Shown piece by piece: positions 23,921 to 34,879 of a stretch of 64,000 nucleotides of DNA. Below the pieces are notes generated by a model that worked only from the letters and a program-made list of their open reading frames with translations, did no database searches and had not been told where the DNA came from. The translations under genes were made by a program, and so were the position numbers. The DNA comes from Pyxicephalus adspersus. Its lineage: Eukaryota > Chordata > Amphibia > Anura > Pyxicephalidae. Position 1 is the first letter of the stretch; every line of letters starts with the position of its first letter. The stretch covers positions 27,559,805 through 27,623,804 of the forward strand of contig NC_092866.1 of assembly GCF_032062135.1 (NCBI RefSeq), read 5' to 3'.

Positions 23921-24544
23921 TTTTTAGAGCTAGAAGTTTTTTAATCCGCATGGGTTCCTGGCATGAGGAATAGACAAATGTAACCTTACTGCCGGTGTGA
24001 ATTCAGCCGTACTTCAGATGTGCTCCTGTGTCTATATTTAGTTAAAGTGAACTTTTGTGAAAACATTTTTTTTCCACTTGATTCTTTTACAAAATTAGCC
24101 CAGCAGGCCCATGCTGGCTCAGCTTCCACCTTTTCTCTGATGCTCACTTGTACGTCCAATGCTGCCTTGCACTGCGCATGCATGAGATTGAACACTTTTT
24201 TTTTTTACATTATAAGAAATCCTCTGAAGGTGCATGCACACAAGGAGCAGTGCAGAGCCTTTTGGGATGTGTGACACAAATATCCCAGGAGGCTGCGGAT
24301 TTCCCCTTTGGTATTTACCGAAATGGAAGTGAAGACTGAAGGGGAGAGGTCCTCTCCACAAAAGTGTAAAAACAAAAAAAAAACAAAAAACGCACATTTT
24401 TCCATTACATAACAGAGAAAGTCACTCTTTAATATATTGTTAAAAATGTGGCGATGCTTTAATAGCATCATGCATGTGATATCAGATGGGGACAGCCAGT
24501 GACCCGCTCTCATCACTGCCCATATTCTATATAAAAATAGAGCT

Positions 24545-25300
24545 GTGTTCAAACCTTCATATTTCCTAAACCGTTGGTTGTATTAACTTGAAATTTTTAA
24601 GGTACACATGAAGGCATAGGAAACTGAAACTGTAGGTGCAGGTGGGGGACACTTGTGGCTAAATCTTTTTAAAATGTAATTAGTATGGCATTATGAGAAC
24701 ATAAATCTCTAGCCAGCAAAGTTTGCTGCCTGCTCTGTTACACATATCTGTCTTCATCTTACCTCAAACCCCAATTTCTCCAGAATTAGGAGGTGCAGGG
24801 AAACAAATAGGTGAAAGTGGGAGACACGTGTAACGATCACCTTTCATCACCATGGCATCATTACAACATTAAAAAAAAAAAAGAAACTGTCCATCAAAAT
24901 GCACTTTCTTGTTACACATGACTGTACCCTTACAGTACCTCAACCTCAATAAAATTTAGTGAGCAGAGTTCATTTTGTAATGATGCCATAGTGATGAAGT
25001 TTTAGGGAATGTAGTCACGGATGTTCCCCACTTGTACATATATTTTTGGTTTCTTACACCTCCCTATTTCCCAATTGAAGTTCAGAATGTTAGTTAATAG
25101 GACAGGAATATGTAACAGGGCAGGGAGGCCCATTTTGATGGGCAGAGTGTTTTATGTTCTAATGATGCTGTAGTAATGAGATTGTAAGGAGAGAATGTGC
25201 CCGCCTCTTGCACCTATATTTTCAGTTTTGTACCCCCACTCTCCGGGAAATTGGTGTCCAAAGAAGAGAAGCAGACAGTAGTTTCATAGGTATAGATTTG
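24545..25300 (+). repeat. Inverted array of diverged units inside the 2.86-kb transposon
   Basis: Two plus-oriented units (about 24550 and 24770, with AATTAGGAGGTGCAGGGAAA and CATCACCATGGCATCATTAC) face two reversed units (about 24975 and 25150, with AATGATGCCATAGTGATGAA and TTCTTACACCTCCCTATTTC). The whole forms a large imperfect palindrome. Confidence 0.6.
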
Positions 25301-25890
25301 TGACAGGTAGGTATAGATTTAGGGGCCCCATCCCAATGTTCCTTGCTATATTATGGCTCCGGGGTCCCAATTTTGCACTTTCAATTTAGGACTCCTAGTT
25401 GCACTTTCCTCTGAAACAGCAACCCCAAAGTTCAATTTTCATAACTTTTTACATTTATGATGCCCATATCTTGAAATTCTTTAAAGCTGGGGGGCTGAAA
25501 TTGTACTAACTAGTATCTATGAGGGTCCCCTGTACACCCTGAAAATACAGGTCATCGTGACATACAGTTTAGGAGATATGGAGGTTTGTACACAGAGAGC
25601 TGTGAGGATGCAGAATTCACACACAGAGCTAGAGGTGGATACATTTCCCAGGCAGAAATCCAAGCTTGTGCTATGAGATGGGGGCGGGACTGCCTGTGTC
25701 TCCGTCACATGAAGGCTGAACTGTGTGCTCACCTCTCATCAGCAGCAATCCTCTGAATGGATGACACAGAGCACAGAGCAGCCTCACTGAGATCTGTGCA
25801 TCCGAGGATGAGAGCTGCCGAGGAGAGCTGGGCGGGGTATTCAAAGCAGACGGGCGGAGCAACCGGCTAAAAACCTCTAGGGAGAACTAA

Positions 25891-27060
25891 GATTTTGTTT
25901 TTCATTACAAATAGTATTGCGCAATCCAGTGTTTATTTGTAACATGTGAAACTCCTTATATTTTTTCATACCTCTCACCCCAACTATCCCCAATCCACCT
26001 TCCACTGGTGGCTAACCCCTGTCTGACCTTTCTGCCACCTTCTTTAACTGTCCCAACACCCCTCGGTCCTAGTTTAAATATCTCTCCACGATTCCCTTAA
26101 ATCTTTTCGCTAGCACAGCAGACCCTCTTCCATTTAGGTGCAAACTATCTCTGGCATATAGGTTGTACCCCAATGAAAAGTCAGCCCAGTGCTCTTAAGA
26201 ACCCAAACCTTTTCCTTTTACACCAGGACTTAAGCCATGCGTTTAGCTGTCTAAGCTCCATCTTCCTTTCCTGTGTTGCGCATGGCACAGGCAATATTTC
26301 AGAGAATATAACCTTGGAGGTCCTTTCCTTTAACTTGAAACCTAGTTATTTAAACTGATTTTTAAGGATCGTCCATCTATCCTGTCATTGCTTCTAACAT
26401 GGACCAATACAGCTGGGTCATGCCCAGCCCCTCTCAGTAATTTGTCCACTCGCTCCACCGCATGCCGAATCCTGGCACCAGGGAGACAGCAAACCATTCG
26501 GTTGAAGGGATCCGGGTGACAAACTATTCTATTAGTCTTCTTGATTATAGGAATCCCCTATGACAACCGATTGTCTACGCCTTCCTGTATTGCTTTCCCC
26601 ACCCCTACTAGATGTGCTGCTCTCTCCCGGCTGTTAGGGGTAGCAGTAACATCTGAAGTTGTCACCACTGGGTCTGCCACCTGCACAGCTTCACATAACT
26701 GCAAATTTGTTAGGGTGCTCAAACCCAGGGCTGGCCTTCCTTTTCTGGGTGCCCCTACCACTCCCTTTAACTATAGTAACCCAACTCATCAACTCCGTTC
26801 ATCCTGATTAACATCTCCAGCCTCCACATCTAAGCCATTAACTACCTGGTCAGGGAGCAGGAGACTCTTGAGACTCTTACCAAGGTGATCCATTGGTTTC
26901 AGTGTTGCAATGCGCCTCTCCAGCTCTCCAATGTGAAATACCAGAAGGGCAACTTGCTCACATCTGTCACAGCGGTATTCACCTAGGTGCTGTTGCTCCA
27001 TTTGTGCATACCTATGGCAGACTATGCACTGAATACAACCTTCTACATTTTTTCCACATA
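25891..27060 (-). mobile_element. CR1-like LINE ORF1 remnant with esterase-like domain
   Basis: Minus strand. The reading near 27001-26800 (MEQQHLGEYRCDRCEQVALL then HIGELERRIATL) looks like a short zinc-binding and coiled-coil N-terminus. Near 26500-26370 the frame VCCLPGARIRHAVERVDKLL then HDPAVLVHVRSND resembles the SGNH-type esterase domain of CR1 ORF1, with RSND where GTND is typical. Broken by stops. Position and strand fit the 5' half of the element whose ORF2 is at 20505-23030. Confidence 0.7.
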
Positions 27061-27374
27061 TTTTCCTAGTTACAATGTTTGTTTTCAGGAGTTATAAATG
27101 TTTACTTACAGTTTTTGTAGTTACTATAAGGATTCAACTTCTTTTGTTTTCAAACTCCTGTTTTCTAACTCAACTTGATTCCAAGCCAAGAGAGAGCAAG
27201 CTCAAGGTGAGTCTGCCTAGAACTTTAATCACCTGTGAAACCTTGACCACTCCCTCTTAGAGGTCAGCAAGGAAAGAGGAAAAAAAGCTATTTAAAACAA
27301 AATTTGACAGAGACAACTCCCAAATGTACAATATCAGAAAACTGTGTTTTCTAACTCTACTTGATTCCAATCCA

Positions 27375-29900
27375 CTTGTTTTACCACCAGCCCATATCGT
27401 TCTCTGATGACATCTCTCCACATTATCTCCTGCAATGTGAGTGGTCCTAATCATACTGTGAAAAGAAGGAACGTGACATCTCACCTGAAAACTTCCCCCA
27501 GATATTTTCTTCCTCCAGGAAACACACAAAATGACTAGCTATGCCTTCTGAATATGTTGATTAGAGAGATTTTCTCCTCTGGTTTCACCAAAAAAGATTT
27601 GGGGTGGGGGTGCTGCCATCCTCCTTAACAGATCTCTCCCTTACCTAATATTGGAGTCCTATATTGACCCATCCTCTAGGTTAATTTTGCAAAAATCTCT
27701 TTGCAAGGTAATTGCTCTTTAATAAACATTCATGCCCCCCAATGCAGACTTTTTTTATTCAATTGACCCAACTCCTAGTAGGGGCGAGCTACCTCAACCT
27801 GGTGGTGGTGGGAGATTTTTCAAGTAAACAAAACCTACCCTAACCCGGCCTCCATGCCCGCAAGTCCCATGTTTTACTACCTGCTTATTCACCTCCCAGT
27901 CTTGGATCCCTGAAAAAAACCCTTAACCTTTCAGCCAGAGATTACGCTTGCTACTCAAAAGTTCATAAATCACTCTCCCAAATAGATTTTGATTCTGGAT
28001 TCTATGCTTTTGCGTGTAGGTTACCACCCCATCTATCTTTTGGATCTTGCTGCAGTGTTTACCTGCAACTTACTTTCCCACACACGACCATGAAGCTTCC
28101 CCTCCTTTCTTTCCAACTCTGCCACTATATATATTCATTTCAGTGTATTGTGAAATACGTTTTTTAGATCATAACTTAAATTGGGACACCCCGGTGCTGC
28201 TGTGGGAGAATGGAAGGGCTGTCATGCATGGACATCCCTCCACTTATCTTGCCCTCTTGTGCAAAGCTAACCGTGAGTTACGTGACGCCTTGTACAACAA
28301 TGTTGTCCAGGCCTACATACCAAATAAAGCCTCCCTCTATGAGGGTGATAAACAAGATTAGCTACAGGCCTTGACTCTCACCTCCACTCCCATGTGGTTT
28401 CCAAGGCCCACCTTTCAGGTTCAAATGTTTCAGATGGGGTAATTGAGTTGCGCCTCTGCTGGCCAAGATGGCTACCCCATGTGGCCCCTAAAAATCTTTT
28501 CACCTCCTCAGACCCTGCTAAAGGCAAAAAACTTCACTGACATTACAGCTCTTTGATTCTTGTTTTGCTTACATCTACTCTAATTTGTCCCCAAACCTAG
28601 AAACTATGACAGCCTTCCTGTAAAAGGCTAACCTACCTAAATTGTCACAGGAACAATGGCAATGCCTTGACAAACTCCATCTCCCTTCAGGAAGTTGCAA
28701 CAGCCATGAGAGCTTCACCTACAGATAAAACAACACGACTGGATGGACTACCCGCAAAATTCTATAAACCCATCGAACCTTACAAAACTCCCCTACTAAC
28801 TGACCTGTGCCGAGTGCCCTTTCCCTCCTTTAATCAGGCATACAGGACCTTAATCCCAAAACTTCTTAAGGACCCAGAGTCTCCCTTCGCATACCATCTC
28901 ATTGCCTTTCTTAACACTAATTGCAAACTTTTTACAAAAATACCCACCAACTTCAGCTTCTTTTACTCTCTTCTCACAGAACATCAATTGAGATTTGTAT
29001 GCCATAGGCATATCTTTGTTGCGGCCACCACCCTCCCTCTTAAAAGACAACACATGCTTCTCAGCCTAGATGCTGAAAAAGCATTTGATAGGATCCAGAG
29101 ACCTTTCTTGCACAAACCTTTAGAACATAGGCACTTTGAAATCAGTTTTTGACTTTTTTAGACTTCCTCTACACTACTCCCACAGTCAGACTTTTTGTTA
29201 ATAATCGCCTATCCAAGCCGATTACCATGCATAGAGGCGCTCCCCAGGGCTGCCTCCTATACCCCCTTATATTGCTGAGAGTCCAACAATTCTATGGCCT
29301 TTTATTTGCCACCAAGGACGTTAGGATCTCTGCTTTTGCAGTTGATGTGCTTTTTATTTCCAAATCTTAAACCTCTTTACCACTCATAACTGCTACACCT
29401 TCTCATTAACTTACAGAAATCAGGAGCATTGTTCTTCTATCCTAAACGTAAACCACCATGACACTCATCCTTCCCCTTCCAATGAGCTAAACTTCAATTT
29501 CCCTGCCTGGAAGTTCTCATTGCCAAAAAACTCTTGTGTCTAAAGACAAGTACCCTTCTCCCCTTTTTATACTTGAACCGTCAGTCCTTCCCATATTGGA
29601 GTCGGCTTAGCCTCTCCTTTATGGGCAGGATTGCACATCAAAATGGTGGTCTTCCCTCTTTTGTTATACCTACTACAAACACTGAAACTCTTCTTAATCA
29701 GACCTACAAAAAATCAATAGTGCATTTTGCATGTTTATCTGGTTGAAGAAGGTTTCGAACAGCTTCAATAAACTTGGCTGTCTTAATCTTAGCCTTTTTT
29801 ATATAAGGGAGGCTGGATTTTACTTTCCTTTCAATTATTTGCTTTTGTTACCTGTCTATAAATAGGCACAAGGGCTTCACCCTGCATTATACCTGTTGGT
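27375..29900 (+). mobile_element. L1/Tx1-like LINE, ORF2 remnant
   Basis: Plus strand. It opens with TSLHIISCNVSGPNHTVKRR (27410-27469), the L1-type endonuclease start. Later comes the RT region 28667-29152 with LDGLPAKFYK, LLSLDAEKAFDRI (motif A), then MHRGAPQGCLLYPLI (29229-29273) and FAVDVLF in place of the YADD box (about 29335), and WSRLSLSFMGRIA (29598-29636). Frameshifts and stops throughout. Probably the ORF2 of the element whose ORF1 is at 18215-19650. Confidence 0.72.
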
Positions 29901-30329
29901 GTACCCATAAACCGTTTTACCAATTTGCAGTTGAGTATTTCTTGGATTCACCAAGTACTTTTTTGTGAGAAGGCTCACTAAAGCATCTAACAATAAAAAT
30001 AATTGTTTTTAATGTTTTTTTTTTCTTTATCTAGAAAAACTTTTGAGCTTCAAGATTTTTCTGTTAAATCAACATGCCTATCTGTTTTAGAAGACTGTAT
30101 AGTATTTACTTTGATTTACCATTAATAAGAATGGTTTAAAGTTTTAGATGGTACATAGTTTTTTTCCTACGTTTTGCCAAGATCCTGAGGATGATCTGAA
30201 AAAGAAAATTCTAATTGTCATAACTTGATGTGTAATTAGATTATCTGGATCAGGTACCAGATTTTAGAGAATCAGAATTTTTTTTTTTTGTAAAAATTCC
30301 TTAAACATTGCTATAAAATAATGGATAAG
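29901..30329 (+). other. Intron 2 stretch, no recognised feature
   Basis: AT-rich sequence; nothing identified. Confidence 0.4.
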
Positions 30330-30454
30330 TTGCTTCTCAAAGCGTGACGGTGAAGGCCCTCTCCTTCTGTCTTTATCATTGCAGCGGGATCAAGGGATCT
30401 GCAAAAACAAAAGGTAAGTATAATAATTTTTTCCCCCGTTTAGTTCTGCTTTAA
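30330..30454 (+). mobile_element. TTAA-type MITE fragment
   Basis: Right end CCGTTTAGTTCTGCTTTAA, the reverse of TTAAAGCAGAACTAAAC, similar to the ends at 51312 and 52020. Left end not found. Confidence 0.45.
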
Positions 30455-30979
30455 CCTCCTGAGCGGAGCATTTCTGTCCGATTTTATATGTCTAAAAGCA
30501 GTACATTGTTTTTCTTAAAAATTATTTTACAGTATATTAAAGTATGAGTATAATAAAGTTTGAAACACAAAAACATGTCAAAATAATAAATGTTATAATC
30601 ATACTATTGTATTATACTGTAGAATTAAAGTTCATGAAAAAACTGTGTACTGCTTTTACATATATGAATCCAATGTTTTGCATTCAATACAGTTTTTTTG
30701 TATGGAATGCAATACAAAAAGATTTGAATTTTCCACCCCAAACAAAACGTCAGCACGCGCCGACGTCATCAGGAACTCCCCAGTGACTCAGCGGTTGCAG
30801 GGAACGCCAGTCAGAGGAAGAAAGAAGACGCGAAGAACGATGAAGGGCGCAGGTGGATCAGGTAAGCACTTTATTTACTATTGTTTTTCATAGGTTTACC
30901 TACCTTGAATGTGACTCCAGGTTCCCGCTTCCAGCATCTTTTTCCTACCTTCCTTCCTACTTACTGCTTGGGAGGTTTA
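30451..30979 (+). mobile_element. TTAA-type transposon, CCTCCTGAGCGG ends
   Basis: Begins TTAACCTCCTGAGCGG and ends CTGCTTGGGAGGTTTA, imperfect inverted repeats. The interior (ATACAAAAAGATTTGAATTT, GACGTCATCAGGAAC, GGTAAGCAC) matches the copy at 50056-50900. Confidence 0.6.
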
Positions 30980-31530
30980 GTGTTCCTTCAAAATAACTGC
31001 TACTGCCTGTAAGGATGTTGCAGTATATTGGCATGCTTATGTGGAACTCTGTAGGTATATATAAATGAGAAGTGATGTTGGGGGTGGGTGAAGACAATTA
31101 CGTACTGGAGACCCAGTTTGTCTGGTATTAAAATTTAAAAACAATTTAAAAAGCAAATAAACACAGTTCCATGATGTTGTCCGGCAAAAACTTTCTGCCT
31201 ATCTGCTGGAGGTGTTGAGCCAGCTCTCGCCTCTGGGCCACGGAGGAATCCAGTTTCCCCATAAATTCTCACACTTCAGGCAATCCAGTTTGTCTCTTGC
31301 ATATATAGTAATTTACTTGCCCATGTGACCCATGGCACCTTCCATTGCATCTGGTTTTTCTGGAGTTATTTTCCATTCTGCATTATGATCGCATTCATGC
31401 TATGTCTGTTGATATCCAGCTGTAAAGGATAGAAATAAATACTTTTATTCCCAAACTCTTTATCATTTATAAATGTTAAGCAGTAATGGTCCCAACACTG
31501 TACCCTGAGCTATACCACATAACCTTTGCC
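30980..31530 (+). other. Intron 2 stretch, no recognised feature
   Basis: No coding signal or repeat end that I can identify. Confidence 0.4.
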
Positions 31531-31915
31531 CAGTGGTCCCCAACCTTTCTGACCACAGGACCCAGTAATATAGTATAAAATTTTGCCACAACCCGGTATA
31601 TGTTCAGCTTATACTACTCTGCTATTCTCAGCATCTCCGCTGAGTAGTGTAAGAAAGCTGGTGTGCTGCCAAGTGGCAGAGCTGCTGGGAATGGCTGAGA
31701 AGTGGAAGCCTTACATACATTGCTCTGCCATTCCCAGCAGCTCCTCTGTAAGCAGTATGAGGAGAGCTGCCTGCGCTTCCGCTGGTTGCGATCCTGCTGT
31801 CACTAGCTTTAGAGTAGTGTAAGGAGGACTGCTACCGCTGCCGGAGCTTCTGCCTCTCCTGTCATTTGCGGCCCCCAACTCACCAGCCACAGACTTTCCA
31901 CGGTCACCCAAGACA
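31531..31915 (+). mobile_element. hAT-type fragment, left end
   Basis: Starts CAGTGGTCCCCAACCTTTCT, a typical hAT terminal motif. An inverted internal pair around CAGAGCTGCTGGGAATGGCTGA (31677) and TGCCATTCCCAGCAGCTC (31726) is visible. The right end is not found; it abuts a CR1-like fragment. Confidence 0.5.
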
Positions 31916-31919
31916 ACCT

Positions 31920-32577
31920 ACATACTCAGACCTCTTTTTGTTTGCATTTCCTAAATTTAAAACATTTTGGTGGTTTGCCATACTTTCTTTGCAAATCTGT
32001 CATTCATTTTGTAGATTTGAACAATTGATTTCCCTTTTACGTCTTTTGTTGTATTCTTTAAAATTTTCAAATTCTGGTGATCCTTCATTTTTATATTTTT
32101 GGAATGCCCTTTTCTTATTCATTATGGCTTTTTTAACATTCGCTATTAGCCACATATGTTTTCATTTTTCTGTAGCACAGACTTGAAACATTCCCATTTT
32201 CTTTTCTGTGTTCTTTAAGGACAATTTCATGAAAATTTGCACTTTCCAAATGTAATGTTTTAATCTTTTTTTCTTCCTGTTTACAACATACATTAAGTAA
32301 AATCCTATTATAGGTAGTAGCTCTGCATTTTTTGAAAAAAATAGTTTAGCAGAGTATCATTTCTAGTTTGAGCTTCTATAAACTGTAAAATAACATTATA
32401 TTGTATTAAATGCATACATTTTCCACCCTTTTTCTGTACCTGTAGTGTCATTGCCCCAGTTAATATCAGGGTAGTCGAAATCACCCATCACTAACACTGT
32501 CCCAGCCTGTGCAGCTGCTTCAATCTGTGCAAGTAGTTTGAATTGAGATAGATCTTTTTCTTTAGTATTAGAGGAAA
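31920..32577 (-). mobile_element. CR1-like LINE fragment (endonuclease region)
   Basis: Minus strand, parallel to 22000-22700 of the larger copy. It contains the reverse of GGTGATTTCGACTACCCTGA (VMGDF-Y at 32490-32465) and the AATGAAGGATCACC-like segment (about 32075). Both ends truncated. Confidence 0.78.
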
Positions 32578-32579
32578 TA

Positions 32580-33730
32580 CAGCTTTGGGAAAAAATGAGA
32601 CCACTGCAAAAAAGTTTCTCAGGTTTTTACTTTTATAGAGGCAAGTATTGAACTAAACGGCTTTGCCTTAAAATGCTTTAACTAAAGAATGTTCAGAAAT
32701 CAGTATTTGCTGGAATAACCCTAATTTACAAGTTTTCATGCATTTTGACTTGCTTTTGACATTCGTGTTGGGTAACTTCATACCACTCTTTCTGCAAAAA
32801 ATGAACGCTCTTTTGCTTGATGGTTTGTGACCATCCATCATCTTGTTGATGTCATCCAAGAGGTTTTCAATAGTCTTTAAATCTGGGGATTGCCTGATTC
32901 CAGCCTTGCTAAAGCATCCCCAGCTCATCACTAACCCTCCTCCATATTTTACAGGTGGTGTGAGGTTGTAGGCTTCTTTAGGTCTTCGTCTAACCATAAG
33001 ATGACCACGTGTTGGGCAAAGAAGAAAATTGGACTTATCAGAGAAAATGACCTTACCCCAATCCTCAACAATCCAATTCCTCTTGTCTTTCGCAAACCTC
33101 AGCCCTGCCTGTAGGAGTCTGTTTCGAACTGTTCTTGCTGTGCACTTCACCCCAGTCTCTTTTTTTACTGTGTTTGAAAGTCACTTGGTGTCAGCCTGCA
33201 GTTCTAGAATGACATTCGAATGACATGGTGGTTATCCTTCTTAGTGCTGATTAGTTTTTGCCCTCTGCCAGGTTGTAGCTTTGTTTGTCCCCAGTGCCTG
33301 TTGCTTGGCTTGTTCTTGTGTACTGCTGTCTTTGACGTTTTAAGGATAGAAGCATCCTGACACAGACTGTATCCTCATGTCAGGATTGCACCTTTTTTTT
33401 TTCACTCAAAACCTTTATTTTCACCTATTTTTGCATAGTCAATAGTTATTTTTTAATTCCCAACTACCTTTGACTTATTTCTAGCATTGTTTTACCAACC
33501 GTTTACGTGGTAAGAGGGGAGTGTTGATTACAGCAGGCGCTTTTATACGTTTCCTCATTAAAAAAAATATTTGATTCAGGTGATCACCTATGCATTTACT
33601 TCATAAAGCAGAATGAGGTGTGCTTGTGTAGGCATTTAACAAACATTGGCATAGAATGGTTTTCATACTTATATGGAGATGCTGTTTTTAAAATAAATGC
33701 AGTGGTCTGGTATTTTTTTCCTGAGCGGTT
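32580..33730 (-). mobile_element. Tc1-like transposon, internally deleted
   Basis: The open segment 33150-32668 gives the Tc1 transposase pattern: TARTVRNRLLQAGL, NWIVEDWGKVIFSDKSNF (first catalytic Asp in FSD), YGGGLVMSWGCFS, then directly QSPDLKTIENL (catalytic Glu). The stretch that should hold the second catalytic Asp (FQQDNDPKH-like) is deleted. Terminal repeats ATGAGACCACTGCA (left) and TGCAGTGGTCTGGTAT (right) face each other; TA precedes the left end. Cannot encode an active enzyme. Confidence 0.85.
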
Positions 33731-33739
33731 TGTGGTATT

Positions 33740-33890
33740 CCTTTAAAGAAAGTGGAACATTTTTTTACACGTGAATTTGTGCCGCCGAATCCAATGTTTT
33801 TTCGGATCAGGTCTATCCAGATTCGAACGGTCATATTCGGGTTGAATATGAGGACAACCTGAATTCGAACACCAACACCAGTTAGTAGTA
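33740..33890 (-). mobile_element. Fragment of the TTAA CCTCC transposon family
   Basis: GAGGACAACCTGAATTCGAA and neighbouring bases are the reverse complement of the internal segment at 50340-50395. Confidence 0.5.
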
Positions 33891-34050
33891 TACTGAAATT
33901 CATGTATGTGAAAAAGTCTGAACAGTAGATGTATTTCCTGTAAGCAGGTGACAGCAGGCCTATAAAAAAAGGCCTTCAAATGGTTCTAGGAGATGACTTT
34001 AACTGTACCTGTAGCCATCTTTTGGTGTAGGTATATACTACAGGGTATCC

Positions 34051-34219
34051 TGTGCAGTGTTTAACCCGGAAATTTTCAGGTGGGAAGAAATTGTAAGCGG
34101 GTGGCAGCCCCAATATTGTGATCCAACTTTTCAGTACCCACCCAAAATTAGCTACTGCAAGCACTTACTGAAAAGTGCCAGATGCTGCACCTAGCTAAAA
34201 AGGGCCAGGAAGAACACTG
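34051..34219 (+). mobile_element. Short CAGTGTTCTC-family MITE
   Basis: Starts CAGTGTTTAACCCGGAAATT and ends GCCAGGAAGAACACTG. It keeps GTACCCACCCAAAATTAGCT and TACTGAAAAGTGCCAGATGC, also present at 46150-46190. Confidence 0.6.
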
Positions 34220-34875
34220 CAGTGGAAAAAGAGTAGGCAAAAAACAATCTCTGAAACAGCATCAGACAAGAAATGAGTTCAATTTGGAACTATATAATGA
34301 AATAAGCACCTCAAAAAATATGCATGCCAGAAATAAAAAATCAAAAAAATTAGGAAAATCCCACAGCAATAAAACAACGTTCACCACACTGGATAATCAA
34401 AGGTGGTAAGCACACCATGCTTGCAACTGCGAATTGTTATTATGTGAATGATCAGGAACTGCATTAGACCCCCAAAATAAAAGTAAGAGTAGCTGCAGTT
34501 GTACAACATGGATCAAATCACCAGCAGAGGTGAGATGCATCCTTGATGTAGTTCAGTAGTATTGGGTTAGAAGCCAGAAGAGAAGGCACAAAGGAATCCA
34601 ACAAAAAGCAACATAGTACTCCAAATAAAGGGTGAGGGTCAGTACAACCCACAACATCCAGCTGGTGGAACAAATCAATAAAATAAGTAGTTTGGCATTT
34701 GCCAGTCAAAGCACCCAAGGTGCGCTACAGCACCCAAGATGCCTTAAAGCATTTCTTTGCTTCTAGTCTCCATGTCTGCCTGCTCACCTGCCTCTTTTTG
34801 CACTACAAATAATCTTTGTGAACACAAAGTGAGGCCTGTTGCAGATTCGGGTTCTGTGGTCAATCAAAAGCAGGG
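34220..34875 (+). other. Intron 2 stretch, no recognised feature
   Basis: AT-rich, with short open frames of no recognisable origin. Confidence 0.4.
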
Positions 34876-34879
34876 TTGT

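Larger units (their letters stand above)
23031..25890 (+). mobile_element. 2.86-kb DNA transposon with CAGTGTTCTC ends, non-autonomous
   Basis: Left end CAGTGTTCTCCCCAGAAATT then TTTTTCAGCCGGGTG; right end (reverse complement) CTTAGTTCTCCCTAGAGG then TTTTTAGCCGGTTG. ATTTT occurs immediately outside both ends, a possible short target duplication. No transposase frame is visible. Inside are a Harbinger-type MITE (23102-23431), a 34-bp tandem array (23741-23920) and a large inverted array (24545-25300). Related copies: 37804-38375 (left part), 34051-34219 and 45925-46218 (short, both ends). The ends resemble hAT, but an 8-bp duplication is not clear, so the superfamily is uncertain. It splits the CR1-like LINE between its ORF1 and ORF2. 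Confidence 0.65.
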
